The notes under the pieces were generated by a model that did no database searches, was not told the origin of the DNA, and saw nothing but the letters and a program-made list of their open reading frames with translations. The position numbers and the translations under genes were made by a program. A stretch of DNA of 64,000 bases from Alkalibacterium subtropicum (lineage in GTDB: Bacteria > Bacillota > Bacilli > Lactobacillales > Carnobacteriaceae_A), in assembly GCF_900112455.1 (NCBI RefSeq), contig NZ_FOLT01000002.1:186001-250000 (forward strand). Direction: 5' to 3'. Positions 44,353 through 55,932 of the stretch are shown here, in pieces. How positions within the stretch are numbered: the stretch's first letter is position 1; each line of letters begins with the position of its first letter.

Positions 44353-45402
44353 TTAGTATTTCTGTATGATTCCCACAATGTCATCACCATACTTAGTAAC
44401 TTTAGTCACTCCAAATCCTTCGATTGATCGAAGTTCTTGTTTACTTTTAGGCATTTTTTCAACTAAGGTTTTTAACTGTTTATTACTGAAAATATAATAG
44501 GCCTTAATTTCTTCTTCTCGGCTCTTATTTAAACGGAAATCTTTTAATTCTTTAAATATATCCGGATTCTTTACTGGCGTTTTCTTATGCACCACAGGTT
44601 TCTTTTCTGAAACCAGACTGCCTGCTTTTTCGGTGCCCTGTTCATTCATATTTAATTTGTAAGGTTCATATTTACTCGTATAGTCCTTCACAGTATCTTT
44701 ATGTACTTCCAGATATGAATATGCCCACATCAATAAATCTTTGTCAGAAAGAGCTAATCTATTTGATTTTTTATAAGCATCTTTTATATATTTTACCAAT
44801 TGATCTGCGCGTATGACTTTATCTTTCACTTCTTCTTCTGCACTCTTTGCATTCAATACAGTCTTTGGATTAGCAAGCACAACGACTGGCTTGTTAAACT
44901 CTTCAAAACGTCTTTCCGACAATGACTTAGTCAATATATTACTTTTACTGTTCAATCTGATTTTTTTCATCAAGTCCATGTGACGCTGATTCTGTGTGAT
45001 TGGAGAATATATTCCTTCCTTCTTCTTACGCCTATTGAACTCTGTAGTACGTATAAAATCTCCAGCATTATTTATCTCAATATCCCCATAGAGATTTTTG
45101 CTTTCTATAATAAAACATAACTTCTTTGTGAATACTAAGTAATCTATCTGTGCACTTAGATCATCCTCTTCAAGATAAATATCATGTAGGACATACATAG
45201 GCATATGACTGTTTTTCAGTTCAAATTCTATCTTCTTTTCCCCTATAATTCCGTATTCCAGATTTTTTATATCCTGCTTTAATATCTTTACCCCTTCAGC
45301 ATTTAAAGTCGGTTCCAAACTTTTCAACATTTTCAGCTGTTCTTCAGCGTTACTATTCTCTTTTAGAAAGACAGGTTCTTTCATCTTACTAAACAAGCTC
45401 AT
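44353..45402 (-). CDS. NERD nuclease-related and HRDC domain protein
   Basis: A 349-residue protein. The NERD domain lies at about 45-165 (GIIGEKKIEFELK, IDYLVFTKKLCFIIESKNL with the Asp and Glu-x-Lys pattern of a PD-(D/E)XK core). A Lys-rich linker leads to a C-terminal HRDC-like domain (about 270-349, IFSNKQLKTLVEKMPKSKQEL, FGVTKVTKYG). NERD-HRDC proteins are thought to act in DNA processing. It is monocistronic. Confidence 0.85.
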   Translation of the reverse strand: MSLFSKMKEPVFLKENSNAEEQLKMLKSLEPTLNAEGVKILKQDIKNLEYGIIGEKKIEFELKNSHMPMYVLHDIYLEEDDLSAQIDYLVFTKKLCFIIESKNLYGDIEINNAGDFIRTTEFNRRKKKEGIYSPITQNQRHMDLMKKIRLNSKSNILTKSLSERRFEEFNKPVVVLANPKTVLNAKSAEEEVKDKVIRADQLVKYIKDAYKKSNRLALSDKDLLMWAYSYLEVHKDTVKDYTSKYEPYKLNMNEQGTEKAGSLVSEKKPVVHKKTPVKNPDIFKELKDFRLNKSREEEIKAYYIFSNKQLKTLVEKMPKSKQELRSIEGFGVTKVTKYGDDIVGIIQKY

Positions 45403-45859
45403 TTGCCAGTCACCTCTTTATTTTAATAAATACATTTAATATTTTTGTATCCTCTTACTAAATTGTATCATAGTTTAGTACATCCTCTAATAAATATATT
45501 GACGCTTTGATGAATCATATTGAGACCAACTTTAAATGAGCGATTAGACTCTACGCCCAATCGAGTCCCTATTAGGTCTTATCTCTTTTTCTTTTCTTTG
45601 ATTTGCTGAGGCTGGTCCTATTTATCATAACTCACCGCGATATTATCCTAAACAGGTCGATGTCTGGCCCTATTTGGCATCACCCACTGCTTTTTTCTTC
45701 TGAGTATGAAGACTCATCAAAGTATTCAATCTTGTCTAAAATTTGCTTATCCTACTAGAATGACATAACTTTTAAAGAAATCCCATTATCCCCATACAGA
45801 ACGGCGTCATGCGTGGTAAAATAGAAAGTGGAGTAACTACACGAAAGAAGGATAAATGC
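45403..45859. other. Intergenic stretch ahead of selD, with weak 51-bp periodicity
   Basis: No gene was recognised. Three related starts, CGAGTCCCTATT (45562), CTGGTCCTATTT (45612) and CTGGCCCTATTT (45664), are spaced 50 and 52 bases and may be the relic of another short-period array. Confidence 0.4.
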
Positions 45860-46900
45860 ATGAATAAAGTTAAATTAACCACCCTGACGACTAAAGGCGG
45901 CTGCGGCTGCAAAATCGGACCGACTGAACTGCACGAGGTTCTGCTTGACCTGCCCGTACAGAAAAAGGACCCGAACCTGCTTGTCGGTGTAGATACCGGC
46001 GATGACGCGGGTGTTTACAAACTGACTGATGATCTGGCGATCGTTCAGACACTGGATTTCTTCACACCGATCGTTGATGATCCCTATGACTTTGGACAAG
46101 TCGCTGCGGCGAATGCCTTGAGTGATGTCTATGCCATGGGCGGCACGCCGATCACGGCACTGAACATTGTGGCTTTCCCGATTTTTGACCTGGATAAAGC
46201 GATTTTGACAGAGATCCTGCGCGGGGCCAGCGACAAGCTGCAGGAAGCGGACTGCAATCTGGTCGGTGGTCACTCGATCGACGACAAAGAACCGAAATTC
46301 GGTCTGTCCGTCACTGGAACGATCCATCCCGACCGTATCCTGACCAATGCTGGCGCAAAAAAAGGCGACAAACTGATTCTGACTAAACCGATCGGTGTCG
46401 GTATTTCGACCACTGCGATCAAACGCGGTCTATTATCTGAAGAGGAAACAAAACGTGTCACTAAAGTCATGGCCACACTGAACAGAACTGCGGCGGAAGT
46501 CATGAAAGACTATGATGTGCATGCCTGTACAGACGTCACCGGCTTTGGACTGCTGGGTCACTTGACTGAAATGGCGACCGAAAGCCGTCAGGCGATCACG
46601 CTCAATAAAGCTGATGTCCCTGTCCTGCCGCGTGTCAGAGAACTGGCTGAGAGCGGTATTGTTCCCGGCGGTTCAAAAAGTAACCTGAGACACGTAAAAG
46701 AATCTGTTCACTTTGATGAACATTTAGACGAAATTGACCAGATCATTCTCGCAGATGCCGTCACTTCCGGCGGACTGCTTATGGCCATTAGCGGCGAAGA
46801 CGCTCCAGCACTGCTTAAGTCTCTGCAAGATAAAGGCGTCGAAGCGAAGCTCATTGGAGAAGTCTCTGACGGCGAATCCGGTCATACTTACGTAAAATAA
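45860..46900 (+). CDS. selD: Selenide, water dikinase (selenophosphate synthetase)
   Basis: A 346-residue PurM-fold enzyme that makes selenophosphate from selenide and ATP. The N-terminal catalytic GGCGCK (Cys15, Lys18) uses Cys, not selenocysteine, and DTGDDAGVY with GGHSIDDKEPKFG forms the nucleotide site. ATG 45860 is chosen because GAAGGA lies 7 bases ahead; an in-frame upstream start at 45809 has none. mnmH follows after 13 bases, so the selenium is at least used for tRNA 2-selenouridine. Confidence 0.93.
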   Translation: MNKVKLTTLTTKGGCGCKIGPTELHEVLLDLPVQKKDPNLLVGVDTGDDAGVYKLTDDLAIVQTLDFFTPIVDDPYDFGQVAAANALSDVYAMGGTPITALNIVAFPIFDLDKAILTEILRGASDKLQEADCNLVGGHSIDDKEPKFGLSVTGTIHPDRILTNAGAKKGDKLILTKPIGVGISTTAIKRGLLSEEETKRVTKVMATLNRTAAEVMKDYDVHACTDVTGFGLLGHLTEMATESRQAITLNKADVPVLPRVRELAESGIVPGGSKSNLRHVKESVHFDEHLDEIDQIILADAVTSGGLLMAISGEDAPALLKSLQDKGVEAKLIGEVSDGESGHTYVK

Positions 46901-46913
46901 GAAAGGATACACT

Positions 46914-48703
<1,790 letters not shown>

Positions 48704-48751
48704 TTGTCTATAACGTAAGTCTCTGATGTCGAACATAAAGGAGCCGATAGG

Positions 48752-49504
48752 ATGTCTGTACCTGTATACGAACCGCTGAACACCTTGAAGGAAGTCGGTC
48801 CAGGCATCTGGATCGCAGACGGAGATATCATTAAAATGGATATGCTGGGATTTGGCGTTCCTTTTTCGACCCGCATGACTGTCGTTCGGTTAAAGGATCA
48901 GACTTTGTGGATCCACTCACCGATCGATCCTGACGATAAACTGTTTAATGAAATCGATGAGCTGGGAGAAGTGAAGCATCTTGTTTCTCCAAACAAGATC
49001 CATTACGCTTATATCGCAGAATGGAAGAAACACTATCCCGATGCCACATCCTGGTCGAGTCCCGGTGTCCAAAAGCGGGCCAAGTCTCAGAATATCCAGA
49101 CTGATTTCGACCGTCCTTTAAAAGACGAAGCCCCTTCTGACTGGTCAGACGAGATCGACCAGCTTATTTTCAAAGGGAGCCGTGCACTGGAAGAAGTCGT
49201 CTTTTTCCATAAAGAGAGCAAAACGCTGGTCCTTACTGACCTGATCGAGAACTTCGAACCCAAGCGCACATCAAATGTCTTTCTGAGAACCCTGTATAAA
49301 CTGGCCGGCATAGCCTATCCCAACGGCAAGACGCCCATTGATCTGCGCATGACCTTTGCCGGACAAAAGGAACAGGCCCGAGATTGCTATCAGCGGATGA
49401 TCAGCTGGCAGCCCGAGAAAATCATCCTCGCCCATGGCCGCTGGTATGCTCAAAACGGGACCGAAGAACTCAAGCGCGCATTCAGATGGCTGGACAAATC
49501 ATAG
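48752..49504 (+). CDS. DUF4336 protein
   Basis: A 250-residue soluble protein with the DUF4336 pattern: GPGIWIADGDIIKMDMLG, RMTVVRLKDQTLWIHSPI, HLVSPNKIHYAYIAEWKKHYPDA (shortened metallo-beta-lactamase-like fold) and a C-terminal IILAHGRW. The function is unknown. AAAGGAG precedes ATG. It ends the selD operon with a terminator at 49549-49581. Confidence 0.85.
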   Translation: MSVPVYEPLNTLKEVGPGIWIADGDIIKMDMLGFGVPFSTRMTVVRLKDQTLWIHSPIDPDDKLFNEIDELGEVKHLVSPNKIHYAYIAEWKKHYPDATSWSSPGVQKRAKSQNIQTDFDRPLKDEAPSDWSDEIDQLIFKGSRALEEVVFFHKESKTLVLTDLIENFEPKRTSNVFLRTLYKLAGIAYPNGKTPIDLRMTFAGQKEQARDCYQRMISWQPEKIILAHGRWYAQNGTEELKRAFRWLDKS

Positions 49505-49548
49505 TCATACCCTTGAGTGTGTTTCTGTTGCTTAAAATGACTAAAACT

Positions 49549-49581
49549 AAAACGCCTGCCCTCTGATAGGACAGGCGTTTT
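49549..49581. terminator. Terminator between selD operon and glycine-zipper gene
   Basis: AAAACGCCTG (49549-49558) pairs with CAGGCGTTTT (49572-49581); works both ways. Confidence 0.85.
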
Positions 49582-49594
49582 TATTAGTCTTGAC

Positions 49595-49801
49595 TTATTG
49601 CTTTTTCTTTTTCTTAGATGAATCAAAAGCTGCGCCAAAGGCGACCCCTAGAGCGAGTCCTAATCCCAGATTATTGAAAATCAGTCCTCCAACCAGTCCC
49701 AGCGCAACACCGACAGCAATGCCCTCGTCTGAAACGTCTTTCTTTTTCTTCTCTTTTGTTTTACTTTCCGGCTTAATACCCGAATTTTTTTCGTTAGTCA
49801 T
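49595..49801 (-). CDS. Small glycine-zipper membrane protein
   Basis: A 68-residue protein: a polar Lys-rich head, a glycine-rich hydrophobic segment (GIAVGVALGLVGGLIF...LGLALGVAFGAAF) and a poly-Lys tail. ATG 49801 has AGAGGG ahead; an upstream ATG at 49846 lacks one. Glycine zippers form tight membrane helices. The role is unknown. Confidence 0.7.
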   Translation of the reverse strand: MTNEKNSGIKPESKTKEKKKKDVSDEGIAVGVALGLVGGLIFNNLGLGLALGVAFGAAFDSSKKKKKQ

Positions 49802-50040
49802 AGGTATGACCCTCTTTTCTTTCCGGTAGAATTTTTTACTGGTCAAGAGTTAATTGCCTGCAGGTTTCTCAATAATCAAAGTGTAGCCTATATACAAGGA
49901 GAAAAAATCATTCTTCAGACCTGTCTTTTATATTGAAAAAAGGATGCAGGAATAATATTCCAGCGTTCTGGGATAGCCCTTTAAAATGTTTTGCTTATAA
50001 GAATCAACAGAATCATAGATTTAACTTAATCAACAGTGTT

Positions 50041-50250
50041 CTAACGCGATTCTTTCGGCGGCTGGCACACGTCGCATTTCCGCTGATTCTTATTTTTGAA
50101 TTTCGTCAATGTTTTCTCAAACCTACTCCCACATGCACATCTGAACTCTAATCGTTGAGAAAATCCTGTGAATTTTGTCGAGAGTAATCTACTATTGGAA
50201 TTTTCATTTACAAAGTTATTGATCTGATCGATCGTCCATCTTTTCTTCAC
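50041..50250 (-). CDS. Small treble-clef zinc protein
   Basis: A 69-residue basic protein with Cys-x-Cys (CACG) and Cys-x2-Cys (CDVC) pairs about 20 residues apart, and an N-terminal WTIDQINNFVNENS helix. Such treble-clef modules are often the N-terminal part of HNH or phage-related proteins. The start is GTG 50250 with GGAGGTG ahead. Confidence 0.6.
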   Translation of the reverse strand: MKKRWTIDQINNFVNENSNSRLLSTKFTGFSQRLEFRCACGSRFEKTLTKFKNKNQRKCDVCQPPKESR

Positions 50251-50431
50251 TTCTTAACACCTCCGTGTCATTTCAATAGTCGGAGACTATACTGTATCTT
50301 TCATGCATACATAAGGTGACAGTATACCATGACACAGTTACGTATCAAAACATTTTTTTATCCGTTCTATGCAGGGACAAGAATCAGAGTGACAGATTTA
50401 GCCTGACTCTCATACAATGCCTCCTCCTGGG

Positions 50432-50878
50432 TTACCCGTACTTTTTCTGATGCTCTTTCTTCAGCTTCAGATACTCCTCGTCCTCTCTGACGATTTTCCA
50501 TTTCTCTTCAAAGATAGCAGCTGATTCTGCCTTTTCTTCGTCGATCTGTCTTTCTTTAACTTCGCCGTTCTCGTCATACTTCCTGCCGCCTTTGTAGTTG
50601 GCGTAACGCCGTGACCTGGTGTAGCCCATCTGGAGATATTTTCTAGCCATATCCATGCCGACAAAGTCGCCTGCTTCTTTATATTCCAAGTATATCTGAT
50701 AGATCTTATCGGATGACTCTTTTGCAATCTCAGGTGTCTTGAACCGCCAGTGCGGCAGGATCTCGCTTTTATAGGGCTCGACCATCAGAACCCCCTGCTC
50801 GCCTCTGCCCACTCTGTAGAGTTCCGGCTGTTCGCGAAAATCAATGTTGTCAAAATCCAAATCATAGTCGAACGCCAT
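50432..50878 (-). CDS. DUF4385 family protein
   Basis: A 148-residue acidic soluble protein matching DUF4385: FDYDLDFDNIDFREQPELYRVGRGEQGV, LLPHWRFKTPE-like ILPHWRF, a central helix and the motif ARKYLQMGYTRSRRYANYKGGRKYD. The function is unknown. AGAGGGGAT precedes ATG. It is monocistronic. Confidence 0.85.
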   Translation of the reverse strand: MAFDYDLDFDNIDFREQPELYRVGRGEQGVLMVEPYKSEILPHWRFKTPEIAKESSDKIYQIYLEYKEAGDFVGMDMARKYLQMGYTRSRRYANYKGGRKYDENGEVKERQIDEEKAESAAIFEEKWKIVREDEEYLKLKKEHQKKYG

Positions 50879-51028
50879 GCCTATCCCCTCTTTAAGTTTA
50901 TGTTTACAGAAAACTATACATCATCTATTTCATGCTGGACGTTAATCAGTGTCTTTTATTTTGTGCCTATTCTTAGCTGGAGATTCTAAGCACCCTTTTC
51001 ACCCGAAAATACAAACAATTATGACTGC

Positions 51029-51658
51029 TCAAATAAATGTTGTGATTTGTTCTGCGTCTAATCGTACAGTTTCTTCTACTGTTTCCGCTGCCTTTCCAAT
51101 GAATAGAATGAGGACAGGGACGTAGCGTTCTTTTTCTAAGCCGAACGTTTCTGCTAGCTCACCGTATTCAAATCCACCGATCGGGGCTGTATCATAGCCG
51201 TGGCTTCGTGCAACAAGCATGAACTGCATAGCTGCTAAACTGGAATCAAGCCTCACTGCCTTTTTCATCTTCTCTTTAGGAAAACTCTTATAGTTAGGAA
51301 TGATCTCACCCAGCTGCTCATCTCTTGCTTCTTTTGACATTTTCCCCTCTGCCACTGCTCTATCGTATATTTCTTCTCCGTACTCATAACACTGCAAATC
51401 TCCGAATAATAAAACCATTGCTGATGATGTATCGTTTTGACTTGTGTTCCATCGCATAAGTGGACGTAACTTTGCTTTCCCTACCTCACTATCCACCACG
51501 ACAAAGCGCCAGGGCTGAAGGTTCACTGACGACGGGGCTCTTGTTGCTTTTTGAATCATTTCGAGCATTTCTTCACGGGGAATTTTAACATCCTCATCGT
51601 ATACGCGTATCGTTCTTCGTCCCAAAATGATATCTGAAAAATCATTATTTTTTAACAT
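51029..51658 (-). CDS. Nitroreductase family protein
   Basis: A 209-residue FMN enzyme with RRTIRVYD at the N-terminus (FMN phosphate contact), RAPSSVNLQPWRF and a C-terminal helix pair with GFEYGELAETFGL. It reduces nitro compounds, quinones or flavins with NAD(P)H. ATG 51658 has AGAGAGG 7 bases ahead and is preferred over 51688. A long terminator at 51901-51949 lies upstream and belongs to other transcripts. Confidence 0.88.
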   Translation of the reverse strand: MLKNNDFSDIILGRRTIRVYDEDVKIPREEMLEMIQKATRAPSSVNLQPWRFVVVDSEVGKAKLRPLMRWNTSQNDTSSAMVLLFGDLQCYEYGEEIYDRAVAEGKMSKEARDEQLGEIIPNYKSFPKEKMKKAVRLDSSLAAMQFMLVARSHGYDTAPIGGFEYGELAETFGLEKERYVPVLILFIGKAAETVEETVRLDAEQITTFI

Positions 51659-51900
51659 GAGATAGCCTCTCTTCTTTTCGCTTATCACCGAATGTCAATG
51701 ATCGGAAAGTATATGCCTTCATTCTACCTTTTTTCATTCTGTCGTTCGAATATAATCTCTTTTCCCAGCGATTCAACTATATACACAGGACATCTTAACT
51801 GTCAATCTGGTGATTTTAAAACAATTAGATTTAGCACCCTGCAGCAAAATCACAACACTACATTCTTATTCCCCGGCTTGTAATCGAAAGTTGCAACACA

Positions 51901-51949
51901 TAAAAGCCTGAGCACCTCAAATATAATTCTTGAGGTGCTCAGGCTTTTA
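51901..51949. terminator. 20-bp perfect terminator hairpin
   Basis: 51901-51920 and 51930-51949 are exact reverse complements. It lies just downstream of the leftward ABC operon ending at 51991. Confidence 0.88.
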
Positions 51950-51990
51950 TTGACTGACTTTTTAGGTTCAAAATTTTTATCTATTATGAA

Positions 51991-52761
51991 TCAGCTTCTC
52001 AGTCCGCGACCTGTTTCAATCAAATACCAGTCGATAGCATAGAGGACCACGATGAATACCACAAGTATCCCCATGGACAACAGGATCGGTACATCGATGA
52101 TACCAAGGAAACCATAGCGGAAGCCCGAGATCATATAGACGATTGGATTGACACGTGAAACGGCACGCCAGAACGGTGGCAGCATTGAGATCGAGTAGAA
52201 CACTCCACCCAGATACGTCAACGGCTGGAGGACGAAGGTCGGCACGATCGACACATCATCAAAGGACTGGGCGAAGATGCCGTTCAACAGTCCTGCGAGT
52301 GAAAATAGAATAGAGGTCATCAAAAGCGTCACAATGATCATGACCCAGGAATACGCCTGAAGCGGCACGAAGAATAAAGATATAGTAGTGACAAGCGTCC
52401 CAACCAGGATACTTCTGCCTAACCCGCCGACCACGAAGCCCCACATGATCACATGCGTCGGCACAGGTGCGATCAGCAGCTCTTCAATATTTTTCTGAAA
52501 CTTCTGTGAGAAAAAGGATGACGACACATTGGAATAAGAACTCGTGATCACGGACATCATGATCAGTCCGGGAACGATGAACTCCATATAGGAGAAACCT
52601 TCCATCTGGCCGATCCGCCCGCCGATCAGGTTACCGAAGATGATAAAGTACAAGGATGTCGTGATGACCGGCGGAACCAGCGTCTGCACCCAGATGCGCA
52701 GGTAACGGTTGGTTTCTTTGACGGCCAGACTTTTTAAGGCTGTGAAATATAAATTAAACAT
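51991..52761 (-). CDS. ABC-2 exporter permease (YadH-like)
   Basis: A 256-residue permease with six spans and the ABC-2 family centre FIVPGLIMMSVI and FSQKFQKNIEELLIAPVP, like E. coli YadH and NodJ. ATG 52761 has GGAGGAAG ahead and overlaps the ATPase stop by 8 bases. It pairs with the ATPase at 52754-53689. The substrate is unknown. Confidence 0.87.
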   Translation of the reverse strand: MFNLYFTALKSLAVKETNRYLRIWVQTLVPPVITTSLYFIIFGNLIGGRIGQMEGFSYMEFIVPGLIMMSVITSSYSNVSSSFFSQKFQKNIEELLIAPVPTHVIMWGFVVGGLGRSILVGTLVTTISLFFVPLQAYSWVMIIVTLLMTSILFSLAGLLNGIFAQSFDDVSIVPTFVLQPLTYLGGVFYSISMLPPFWRAVSRVNPIVYMISGFRYGFLGIIDVPILLSMGILVVFIVVLYAIDWYLIETGRGLRS

Positions 52762-53689
52762 TGGCTTCCTCCACGTGTTCATTTTCTTCTGTGATTTTCA
52801 GGAACAGTTCTTCCAGTCGGTTGGACTTGTTGCGCATGGAAAGGACTTTGATGCCCTGCTGTGACAGCTGTTCAAAGACATCATTGATCCCCTGATTACG
52901 CTCGACTTCAACGTGAAGAGTCGACTCATCGACCATTTCACTCGGATAACCTGTGATCTCTGGGACTTTCCCGGATGTATCCAGATCCAGGATAAAGGTC
53001 TCAAACATAAGTTTAGACAGCAGGCTCTTCATACTCGTATCTTCGATCAGTTCACCGGCTCTTATAATCCCGATGTTGCGGCAGAGCATTTCTGCCTCTT
53101 CCAGATAGTGCGTCGTCAGGATGATTGTCGTTCCGCTTTTGTTCAGCTCTCTCAGAAAGTCCCACATCTCGCGGCGCAGTTCGATATCCACTCCGGCTGT
53201 CGGTTCATCTAAAATCAACAGACGCGGCTCATGCATCAGCGCGCGGGCGATCATGAGGCGACGCTTCATCCCCCCTGAGAGCATACGGGCACGGACATCG
53301 CGTTTTTCCCACAGGTCAGATTGTTTCAGATACTTTTCGCTGCGCTTCATGGCTTCTTTGCGCGGCACACCGTAGTAGCCTGCCTGATTGACAACGATCT
53401 GCTGGACCGTTTCAAAGGGATTGAAGTTGAACTCCTGAGGGACCAGACCAATCTGCTGCTTGGCACGTGTCAGGTCCGTATCAATATCGTAGTCGAATAC
53501 TTTAACCTTGCCAGACGTCTTGTTGACGAGAGAGGTGACGACCCCTATCGTGGTCGACTTCCCGGCACCGTTTGGACCTAAAAGGGCATAGAAATCTCCA
53601 TCCTCCACCGTCAAGTCGATCCCGCGCAAGGCTTTCACCCCGCCTTTATAGACTTTCTTCAAATCTTTTATCTCTAGTGCATACGTCAT
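52754..53689 (-). CDS. ABC exporter ATP-binding protein (YadG-like)
   Basis: A 311-residue ATPase with Walker A GPNGAGKST at about 37-45, the full signature LSGGMKRR, Walker B LLILDEPTAGVD and H-loop TTHYL, plus a regulatory C-terminal domain (about 225-311). It is most like YadG/CcmA-type exporters. It is the first gene of a two-gene operon. Confidence 0.9.
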   Translation of the reverse strand: MTYALEIKDLKKVYKGGVKALRGIDLTVEDGDFYALLGPNGAGKSTTIGVVTSLVNKTSGKVKVFDYDIDTDLTRAKQQIGLVPQEFNFNPFETVQQIVVNQAGYYGVPRKEAMKRSEKYLKQSDLWEKRDVRARMLSGGMKRRLMIARALMHEPRLLILDEPTAGVDIELRREMWDFLRELNKSGTTIILTTHYLEEAEMLCRNIGIIRAGELIEDTSMKSLLSKLMFETFILDLDTSGKVPEITGYPSEMVDESTLHVEVERNQGINDVFEQLSQQGIKVLSMRNKSNRLEELFLKITEENEHVEEANV

Positions 53690-53884
53690 TGATTTTGTCT
53701 CCTTAGTTTCATTTCAATTTTCAGTTACCTAAAAAACACTCACTTTTTATTATATCACGAATCGGCTTATTTTTTGTTAGTTCCTTGGAATTGAATTAAA
53801 GCTCTATCTTATACATTAAATCTTTTTCTTCTATGACTCAATGCCGAGAGATAAATTTTATTCATTTAATTATTTAAATAATTA

Positions 53885-53925
53885 AAGTCCGGAAGAGAAA
53901 TCTGTGAGATTTCTCTTCCGGACTT
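53885..53925 (-). terminator. 19-bp perfect terminator after multicopper oxidase
   Basis: 53885-53903 pairs exactly with 53907-53925 (3-base loop), 34 bases past the oxidase stop. Confidence 0.85.
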
Positions 53926-53958
53926 ATAATTTTTAACTTCAGTCAACCACTCACTTCT

Positions 53959-55449
53959 TTACTCGACTAAAAATTGGCCCATCATTCCTGCATCTTCATG
54001 TTCCAGTATGTGGCAGTGATACATAAACAATCCTTTTTGTTTGAACTTAGCTAGAATCCTTACTTCTTCCCCGCTTTCTACCATTACGGTATCCTTCCAT
54101 CCCTGTTCATTCAATGGCGGTTCTACGCCATTTCTCTCTATCACTTGGAACTGGACCCCATGTACATGGAAGGGATGAGGTGTTTCACCCATCATTCCCA
54201 TTCCAGCCGAGTCATTACTAATAACCCATTCTTCTAATTCATTTAAGTTTAAGTGTTCATCTATTCTGTCCATATCCATTTGCTTATCATTTATTGCCAC
54301 CATGGGCCCCATACCGCTCATCACAAACCTGCGTGTTTTCACGACTTCTTCTCTGTCATATTCAACTATATCTACTAATGATTCTGGTATATCGCTAGAA
54401 TCAGTTGACTCTTCTACTATATTTATTTTCATCACTTCATCATTTCCGTCTCTTAAAACTATCTCATCTCCTACACGGTAATCTGAGAAGTCTACCAGTA
54501 TTTCTGCTCTTTCGGCCGGTGCAAGGGACAATTCATTCATTTCGATGCTCGTTTCCAAAAAACCACCGTCTGAAGCTATTTGATGAAACGCACTACGATC
54601 ACTGAAATTGAAATCATAAGATCGGGCATTTGAGCCATTCAGCAGTCTAAGTCTGATGACTTCATTTTTCACATCTAATTCTGGAGCGATCGCTCCATTA
54701 ACCAATACAGTATCTCCGAGAAAACCATTCATTACATCTCTCATATTTAATTCATAAGGCATCTCCCCATTATCAGAAAATCGTTTATCCTGTATGACGA
54801 GGGGAATATCATTTACGCCATGTTCTTTGGGAATATCTAATTCTTTAGATTGTTCATCTTCGATATAAAAAAGTCCTGCCAGTCCTTTATAGACCTGTTC
54901 TCCTGTCTTATGAAGCAAATGCGGATGGTACCAGAGTGTTGCTGCCGGCTGATCTATTGTGAAATGTGGCTGCCAGCTCGTGGCAGGATCCACCACTTGG
55001 TGGGGTCCGCCATCCATCTCCCCAGGGACTTCCAAGCCATGCCAGTGGACGGTAGTAGGCTCATCCAATCCATTGTTTACATTGATTTTCACGTCGTCCC
55101 CTTTATCTACTCTGATCACAGGACCTAGATAATCACCATTATACCCCAGCGTATTGGTTTCCTGTCCTTCTATAAATTCTTTTTTCCCATATTGTACATT
55201 TAAATCAAATTCTGCTTTCCCTTCTTCAGGATTTTTGTCATCCAAGAGGGGAGGAATAGGCAGCTTATTAGCCCTTTCAGTCTGACTATCCTCAGTTTCA
55301 GCGTTTCTTCCTGAATCGACCAACTGGCTTTCATTTTCTCCCAGTGTTCCTAACCCTCTTCCTAAATCCGTGAATAAATATCCGATGTACATTATAAGAA
55401 GGAGTGCACCAAGAGCAATAATGGTAAACCGTTTTCTATTCTTGTTCAT
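53959..55449 (-). CDS. Multicopper oxidase (CueO/CotA-like)
   Basis: A 496-residue three-cupredoxin oxidase with an N-terminal membrane anchor or uncleaved signal (about 8-28). All four copper motifs are seen: HWHG at about 135, WYHPH at about 173, HPFHVHG at about 425 and HCHILEHEDAGMM at about 477. Met-rich GMGMMGETPH lies just ahead of the third. It oxidises Cu(I) or phenols outside the cell and is a copper-tolerance factor. It overlaps a degraded copB gene by 4 bases. Confidence 0.93.
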   Translation of the reverse strand: MNKNRKRFTIIALGALLLIMYIGYLFTDLGRGLGTLGENESQLVDSGRNAETEDSQTERANKLPIPPLLDDKNPEEGKAEFDLNVQYGKKEFIEGQETNTLGYNGDYLGPVIRVDKGDDVKINVNNGLDEPTTVHWHGLEVPGEMDGGPHQVVDPATSWQPHFTIDQPAATLWYHPHLLHKTGEQVYKGLAGLFYIEDEQSKELDIPKEHGVNDIPLVIQDKRFSDNGEMPYELNMRDVMNGFLGDTVLVNGAIAPELDVKNEVIRLRLLNGSNARSYDFNFSDRSAFHQIASDGGFLETSIEMNELSLAPAERAEILVDFSDYRVGDEIVLRDGNDEVMKINIVEESTDSSDIPESLVDIVEYDREEVVKTRRFVMSGMGPMVAINDKQMDMDRIDEHLNLNELEEWVISNDSAGMGMMGETPHPFHVHGVQFQVIERNGVEPPLNEQGWKDTVMVESGEEVRILAKFKQKGLFMYHCHILEHEDAGMMGQFLVE

Positions 55450-55890
55450 TCAGCCACCTCTATCCTTGGTAAAATAAGATTATTTATCTGCTTTGAAAAT
55501 TTCCACATCAGTCGAGACTGTTTTATATTGAGAGACATCAGTACGTTTACTGGCTCATGAGATAGGACTTTTCCGACAGCATAAAGACCTCCATCTGCTC
55601 GGGGTATAAGGACAATATTATGACCTGCTGCCACAATAGCTTTGAACTCTTTTTTATAGGTTGGCATCCCCAAATCGATAAGTGAAACGACATCTTCTGG
55701 ATATGAATTTACAATATATTAACCATGAGGGCTTTGAAAAGCGCTTGATAAACTCTTTAATGATCATTTGATGGTGATCACTTTGCTCGTGTTCCTTATG
55801 TTCATAGTGAGCTTCGTCAGAGTTATCATACTCATGTCTATTGCGAGAGCCTTTACTCAGCGTATGCATGCTTTCATATACCTTATTCAA
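55446..55890 (-). pseudogene. Degraded copper-exporting P-type ATPase (copB) remnant
   Basis: The 5' part encodes a His-rich CopB-like head (HEHK-type run, then DHHQMIIKEFIKRF). After a frame change comes the C-terminal end of the same family: YPEDVVSLIDLG, TYKK, AGHNIVLIPRADGGLYAVG and NVLMSLN, matching the usual segment NPxDVVxLIxLS-ATYKK, GYNxxAIPLAAGVL-xxG and VLMSLST. About 600 codons, including the phosphorylation (DKTGT) and ATP-binding domains, are missing, so it cannot pump. It lies directly ahead of the multicopper oxidase. Confidence 0.82.
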
Positions 55891-55932
55891 AAAGCTTCCT
55901 TAAACAGCGCTTAAGACCGTTTTTATCCTGAC

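Noticed and set aside
55654-55890. Independent 78-codon His-rich protein
   Set aside because: Reads as the CopB N-terminal head running into a frame-shifted C-terminal remnant, so treated as one pseudogene.
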